From CAINDI01 sp037127585 (GTDB lineage Bacteria; Verrucomicrobiota; Verrucomicrobiia; Palsa-1439): DNA of 34,448 bases. The stretch spans positions 1-34,448 of the forward strand of contig JBAXYB010000019.1 in assembly GCA_037127585.1 (NCBI GenBank). The letters are read 5' to 3'. The stretch's first letter is position 1; each line of letters starts with the position of its first letter. A program made the position numbers and the translations under genes. A model generated the notes under the pieces. The model was not told where the DNA came from, searched no databases, and saw nothing but the letters and a program-made list of their open reading frames with translations. Positions 30,917-34,448 of this stretch are shown here, one piece after another.

Positions 30917-31264
30917 GTGTCTTCTTGGGCTTGGCCGTATTCGCTGGATGCGTTGATCGCTGCGCAGCAGTATCACCGGTTGTTGCTCGAAGACGAACGC
31001 GTGCGCGTGCTCGATACGCGGATTCAACCCGGTGAGATTGTGCCCGTTCACACGCATCGCTGGTCGAGCGTCGTCTACATCCTGAGTTGGGGCGAGTTCG
31101 TCCGCCGGGATGGTGATGGCAAGTTGTTAGTCGATACTCGCGTCACGCCGTCCGAACTCAAACCGGGCCAAGCCGTCCCCTGCCCGCCCTTGCCGCCGCA
31201 TTCCTTCGAGAATGTCGGCACGACCGAGATTCACGTCATCACCGTCGAGGTGAAAACGGCGTAG
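30917..31264 (+). CDS. Small cupin-fold protein
   Basis: About 115 residues from GTG 30917 (GGAG eight bases upstream); a TTG at 30881 overlapping the HEPN-like stop would add 12 residues without conserved character. Cupin motif 1 is IVPVHTHRWSSVVYILSWGE (metal ligands HxH and a glutamate), motif 2 is CPPLPPHSFENVGTTEIHVI with the last histidine. The beginning SLDALIAAQQYHRLLLEDER and VRVLDTRIQPGE is typical of stand-alone cupins of unknown substrate. The stop TAG is the first part of an inverted-repeat element. Composition returns to the GC-rich host type, so the foreign-looking island ends before this gene. Confidence 0.82.
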   Translation: MSSWAWPYSLDALIAAQQYHRLLLEDERVRVLDTRIQPGEIVPVHTHRWSSVVYILSWGEFVRRDGDGKLLVDTRVTPSELKPGQAVPCPPLPPHSFENVGTTEIHVITVEVKTA

Positions 31265-31328
31265 CCGCAAAAGAACGCAGAGAACACAAAGCGGATCTCT
31301 TCTTTGTGATCTTTGCGTTCTTTCGTGG
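31265..31328. repeat. Interspersed inverted repeat, family D (AAGAACGC-type)
   Basis: Arms 31265-31291 (CCGCAAAAGAACGCAGAGAA...) and 31302-31328 (CTTTGTGATCTTTGCGTTCT...) are complementary over most of 27 positions with five or six mismatches, around a 10-bp spacer. It begins directly after the cupin stop and lies 50 bp from the convergent membrane-protein stop. Confidence 0.75.
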
Positions 31329-31378
31329 CCATTCTTCCCTTCTTTGAGGGTGTACTACATCAGCGCGCGGACGAATCG

Positions 31379-32038
31379 CTATCCACCGAGAACATGGTGA
31401 AAGATGCGGAGCAACTCCATATACGCGTTTCCCCACGCGCCGCGACGGAAGAATTGAACCGGCAGATTCGGATCCCCAATGAATGGGCGCAGCACCCAAC
31501 CCATTTCGATTCCGACGAACACGTACAGCCCCATCCACACCCGGTACATCAGCCGGTGCCGCGGATTGCCGGCAATGAGCGTGCGATAGAGCCGCCGCAT
31601 GACGATGTGACCGGTGATGCTCGCGACCGCGAAGGCCACGCCATTCCAAAGCACCATGAGCTGGTAATAGTCCGTCGAGACGTTGAATAGAAACGTGATC
31701 GGCGTGACCGCACTCAACACCAGCGCGGCGATGGCTTGAAAACTCAGGAGCGCATTGAGCACGCGCCGGAAGTCACCGGCCAATCCCGCCAGCACGTTCA
31801 ACACAAAGAATGACGGCAGGCAGAGCAGAAACGTGACGCTAAACAACCACGGGACTTTGATCGCCGAGACCAACGCTTGTTTCCAGCCGTCACCGGCCAA
31901 TCCGCCGTAGCTCCCCATGACGGCCCCGTACACCGCCCCAAAAACCGCGATGACCAGAAGCTGCGATCGAACCGGCGGCGCTGCGTGCTCGTCGTCGCCG
32001 CGGAGCAGCCGGTCAGCCGTGCTGAAAAGATCGGCCAT
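31379..32038 (-). CDS. Multi-TM membrane protein, paralogue of the adjacent gene
   Basis: 219 residues with about five TM helices: LLVIAVFGAVYGAVMG, LFSVTFLLCLPSFFVLNVLAG, ALLSFQAIAALVLSAVTPIT, LMVLWNGVAFAVASITGHI and VWMGLYVFVGIEMGWVL. Start and end share features with the upstream neighbour: LLRG near the N-terminus, QLLV and GxVYG/AIYGLFMG helices, and W-VLRPF near the end (EMGWVLRPFIGDP versus QMAWVLRPFVLD). A Yip1-like membrane domain is the nearest impression. Function unknown. It starts 3 bp after the stop of the paralogue. Confidence 0.75.
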   Translation of the reverse strand: MADLFSTADRLLRGDDEHAAPPVRSQLLVIAVFGAVYGAVMGSYGGLAGDGWKQALVSAIKVPWLFSVTFLLCLPSFFVLNVLAGLAGDFRRVLNALLSFQAIAALVLSAVTPITFLFNVSTDYYQLMVLWNGVAFAVASITGHIVMRRLYRTLIAGNPRHRLMYRVWMGLYVFVGIEMGWVLRPFIGDPNLPVQFFRRGAWGNAYMELLRIFHHVLGG

Positions 32039-32041
32039 GGG

Positions 32042-32809
32042 TCACGACAGCAACTTCCAGATCGTCTGCCACACGTCGGTAAAGAAGTTGGCGTGCCGGG
32101 CTCGAAACCACGCAAACTCCGAATGCGAATCGAGCACAAACGGCCGCAGCACCCACGCCATCTGACAGCCGACGAGAGCGTAGATCACAATCCAGAGCCG
32201 AAACACCTTGTTGATCTGCCGGGTGGATTCGTCGGCTGGGATGGGTCGCATCCCGGCCACTGGAATCGGCGGTGGGACGCCCGGGTTTTGAACTACTGGT
32301 GTCAGTTCTTGTGATTTAACGAGTGACTTCCACCCTTTGATCAACGCTCCCACCCCAAGAAACCCGGCCGCCGCGAAGAATGCCACGTTCAACAGCTTCA
32401 TAAACGGATAGCTTTCGGTGCTCAGCGCGAAGAAGCCGGTAATCGGCCCGAACGATGCCAGCACCGTCACCGTGATCGTCGTCACCGCCAGCAAGAGTCG
32501 TAGCGTTGACCAAAACGACAGCCGCGAGCCCAGCAACGTGCTGAACACGTAAAGCGACGGATAGCAGATAAACAAAGTTAAGACGTACAACGCCGGCACC
32601 TTGAACGCACACGCTGCCATCTGCCGGTATTCGGGTATGTCGCGCGAGAACACGGCGTACAACCCCATAAAGAGCCCGTAGATCGCCGACAACAGTAGCA
32701 CCATCACAAGCAACTGCGGCGCGCGGACTTTCCCCAGCGTTTCCTCGCTGCTGAACGTCTCCCGCCCCCGCAACAATCCATCCACCTGCCGCCATAGTTC
32801 TTTCATCAT
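32042..32809 (-). CDS. Multi-TM membrane protein, paralogue of the adjacent gene
   Basis: About 255 residues; ATG 32809 is chosen because AGGAG stands seven bases upstream (ATG 32815 is only one base from it, ATG 32806 is also possible). TM helices are visible at LLVMVLLLSAIYGLFMG, ALYVLTLFICYPSLYVFS, LRLLLAVTTITVTVLA, LLNVAFFAAAGFLGVG and LWIVIYALVGCQMAWVL. A Pro-rich hydrophilic insert (TPVVQNPGVPPPIPVAG) separates the fourth and fifth helices and is absent from the paralogue. Downstream of pheS (70 bp) on the same strand; function unknown. Tandem duplication followed by divergence explains the pair. Confidence 0.75.
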   Translation of the reverse strand: MMKELWRQVDGLLRGRETFSSEETLGKVRAPQLLVMVLLLSAIYGLFMGLYAVFSRDIPEYRQMAACAFKVPALYVLTLFICYPSLYVFSTLLGSRLSFWSTLRLLLAVTTITVTVLASFGPITGFFALSTESYPFMKLLNVAFFAAAGFLGVGALIKGWKSLVKSQELTPVVQNPGVPPPIPVAGMRPIPADESTRQINKVFRLWIVIYALVGCQMAWVLRPFVLDSHSEFAWFRARHANFFTDVWQTIWKLLS

Positions 32810-32879
32810 TGTCATTCTCCTGTTTAGCTGTGCAAGTCAAAGCAGCCACACCCTCTGACAAAGTCACCGCGCAAACCGT

Positions 32880-33902
32880 TCAGAACTGCTGCAAGAACCG
32901 CACGTCGTTCTCGGTGAACAACCGGATGTCGGTGATGCCGTATTGAATCATCGCGAGGCGCTCGATGCCGAAGCCGAAGGCCCAGCCGGTGTATTCGTCG
33001 TCGGGATAACCCACCGCTTTGAAGACGTTCGGGTCCACCATGCCGCAGCCGGCAATCTCGATCCATTCCTTGCCACGGGCGCGGAAGGTCGGCGTCGAGA
33101 GGTCGATCTCGAAACTCGGTTCGGTGTACGGGAAGAAGTGCGGACGAAAACGCACTTTCGTCTCGGGGTCAAGAAGTTGTTTGAAGAAGAATTCGACGGT
33201 GCCTTTGAGGTCGGCCACGGTGACGTTCTTGTCCACATACAAGCCCTCGATCTGGTGGAACGTCGGACTGTGCGTGGCGTCGGGGTTGTCCCGGCGAAAG
33301 ACGCGACCGGGGGCGATGATGCGGATGGGCGGCTTCTGCCGGAGCATCGTGCGGATTTGAACCGGTGAAGTGTGGGTGCGCAACAGATGCCGGCCATGCT
33401 TCTCGTCCGCCGGCATGTCCACGTAAAGCGTGTCTTGAATGTCGCGGGCCGGGTGGCTGGCCGGGGTGTTGAGCGCGTCGAAGCAATGCCATTCGTCTTC
33501 GATCTCGGGGCCGTCTTCGACGGCGAATCCCATCCGGCGAAAAATGTCCACGGTGCGTTCGAAGATTTGGGTGAGCGGATGTTGATGGCCGATCTGGTGT
33601 TGCCGGCCTGGTAAAGTCGTATCAATGGCCGGACCGGATGATTCGGCTTTGGCTTCGAGTTCCTCGCGCTTACCGGCGATGGCGGCGGCGAGGGCCGTCT
33701 TGACTTCATTCGCGAGTTTGCCGATGACGGGCTTCTGGTCTTTCGGCAGTTTGCCGAGTTGGCTGAGCAGGCTGGTCAGCGCGCCCTGTTGGCCGACGTA
33801 TTTACCCTTGAGTTGGTCGAGCGTCGGCAAGTCTGCGGCACCGGTAATCGCGGTTTCGGCTTCGGCGCGCAGGGCGTGGAATTGTTGTTCGAGGTCGGTC
33901 AT
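32880..33902 (-). CDS. pheS: Phenylalanine-tRNA ligase alpha subunit
   Basis: 340 residues, normal bacterial PheS length. N-terminal coiled-coil arm (1-85), then the class II catalytic core: HPLTQIFERTVDIFRRMGF, motif 2 GRVFRRDNPDATHSPTFHQI, FFPYTEPSFEIDL and motif 3 GWAFGFGIERLAMIQYGI, with the closing DIRLFTENDVRFLQQF. It charges tRNA-Phe together with PheT. pheT is not next to it: upstream is a glycosyltransferase (10 bp away), downstream a membrane protein. Confidence 0.98.
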   Translation of the reverse strand: MTDLEQQFHALRAEAETAITGAADLPTLDQLKGKYVGQQGALTSLLSQLGKLPKDQKPVIGKLANEVKTALAAAIAGKREELEAKAESSGPAIDTTLPGRQHQIGHQHPLTQIFERTVDIFRRMGFAVEDGPEIEDEWHCFDALNTPASHPARDIQDTLYVDMPADEKHGRHLLRTHTSPVQIRTMLRQKPPIRIIAPGRVFRRDNPDATHSPTFHQIEGLYVDKNVTVADLKGTVEFFFKQLLDPETKVRFRPHFFPYTEPSFEIDLSTPTFRARGKEWIEIAGCGMVDPNVFKAVGYPDDEYTGWAFGFGIERLAMIQYGITDIRLFTENDVRFLQQF

Positions 33903-33911
33903 GCGGCAGAA

Positions 33912-34448
33912 TTATAGCAGAAATGGTTTCGCGACTGCTAGCACCTGTTCAACCGTCACCTTCTTCATGCATTCCATCGGAACGGCATTTGTGCAGTAGT
34001 CCTTGAAACACGGCGAGCAGGGAATGCCGGCGCGGAGGACGGTGTGTTGCCGGCCATAGGGACCGGTCAGCGCGGGATCAGTCGGGCCAAAGATCGCAAT
34101 GACCGGCGTGCCGACGGCGGCGGCGAGGTGCATGGGGCCGCTGTCGTTGGTGATGACGACAGCGCATTGGCGGTAAAGCTCGGCGAGTTCGAGGAGATCA
34201 GTTTTACCGGCAAGGTTCCGGCGACCTTGCGCGATACCGTCAAGCCGGTCGGACTCGGCGGCGCTCCCGGTGAGGACGACGCGATCCCGGGGTAGTTGCC
34301 GGATGAGTTCAGCGAATTTTTCGTCGCCCCAGAGTTTGGTCGCCCAGCGAGTGGAGGCGTTGATGGCGATCAGAGGACGCGACGGAGCGCGTCCCTCCAA
34401 GCCAAGGGGAAACTCGATGGGGCCGGCATCGCAGCCAAGGTGTTTCGC
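33912..34448 (-). CDS. Glycosyltransferase family 9 (heptosyltransferase-like), C-terminal part only
   Basis: The frame is open to the last base of the window; 178 residues of the C-terminal domain are present. The ADP-heptose:LPS heptosyltransferase signatures are PLIAINASTRWATKLWGDEK and the nucleotide-sugar-binding ITNDSGPMHLAAAVGTPVIA followed by FGPTDPALTGPYG. A cysteine-rich end (IPCSPCFKDYC, MECM) is usual for WaaF-like members. Role: addition of heptose or a related sugar to lipopolysaccharide core. It is followed by pheS after 9 bp. A short palindrome inside the frame (GLEGRAPSRP segment) lies between the two domains and looks like another interspersed repeat. Confidence 0.9.
   Translation of the reverse strand, partial: AKHLGCDAGPIEFPLGLEGRAPSRPLIAINASTRWATKLWGDEKFAELIRQLPRDRVVLTGSAAESDRLDGIAQGRRNLAGKTDLLELAELYRQCAVVITNDSGPMHLAAAVGTPVIAIFGPTDPALTGPYGRQHTVLRAGIPCSPCFKDYCTNAVPMECMKKVTVEQVLAVAKPFLL
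34373..34397. repeat. Short palindromic repeat within the glycosyltransferase gene
   Basis: GGACGCG (34375-34381) and CGCGTCC (34388-34394) are perfect inverted repeats around ACGGAG, extended by GA/TC outside. Read in frame on the minus strand as EGRAPSRP in the interdomain segment. Only one copy is in the window, so membership in a repeat family is inferred. Confidence 0.4.

Overview
The window looks like chromosomal DNA of a Gram-negative, GC-rich bacterium, most likely of the Verrucomicrobiota (the Pedosphaerales/Limisphaerales side). This is inference from the gene set (secreted Calx-beta/Ig proteins, RND efflux, an RRM RNA-binding protein, bacterial L-arabinose genes) and from several families of short palindromic interspersed repeats. 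No rRNA or tRNA gene, CRISPR array, IS element or phage gene was found.

Left part (1-5344, minus strand): a truncated secreted protein, a 912-residue secreted protein with two Calx-beta domains and four Ig-like repeats, the thiol transporter DsbD, and a TlpA-like protein that has lost the first cysteine of its active site. Divergent from these, on the plus strand (5413-15506), runs a ten-kilobase metal-resistance locus: a tiny Cys-rich secreted protein, an ECF sigma factor, a one-TM presumed anti-sigma factor, a CnrX/ZraP-like periplasmic metal sensor, a CusCBA-type Cu/Ag RND efflux pump, a NosL-like lipoprotein, a Cys-containing secreted protein and a four-TM membrane protein. The logic resembles CnrYXH control of CnrCBA, but the pump keeps the three-methionine Cu/Ag site of CusA. 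The sigma and anti-sigma genes are separated by about 1 kb holding a DUF4258/DUF2283 pair (toxin-antitoxin-like) bounded by 25-bp near-identical direct repeats, one of which is half of a classical terminator hairpin.

Middle part (15503-26840, mostly minus strand): L-arabinose catabolism (lipoprotein, zinc dehydrogenase, araB, araD in one run; araA separately), with a small helical secreted protein and an eight-repeat beta-propeller protein on the plus strand between them. Then follows a tightly coupled run argH, ROK sugar kinase, metallophosphoesterase, lysA.

Right part (26957-34448): a DUF4412 protein, phosphoglycolate phosphatase-like HAD enzyme, glycine-rich RRM protein, an orphan branched-chain amino-acid-type binding protein, an AT-richer foreign-looking gene with a HEPN-like R-x4-H motif, a small cupin, two paralogous membrane proteins, pheS and a truncated family-9 glycosyltransferase.

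The most unusual theme is that palindromic repeats of at least three families sit inside or overlap genes and are read in frame: they supply the signal peptide of the TolC-like protein, the possible N-terminus of the NosL-like protein, the linker of DsbD, the C-terminal 28 residues of the ROK kinase and a short segment of the glycosyltransferase. This resembles the protein-coding palindromic elements of Rickettsia. Two further repeats sit exactly between convergent stop codons and may act as terminators.
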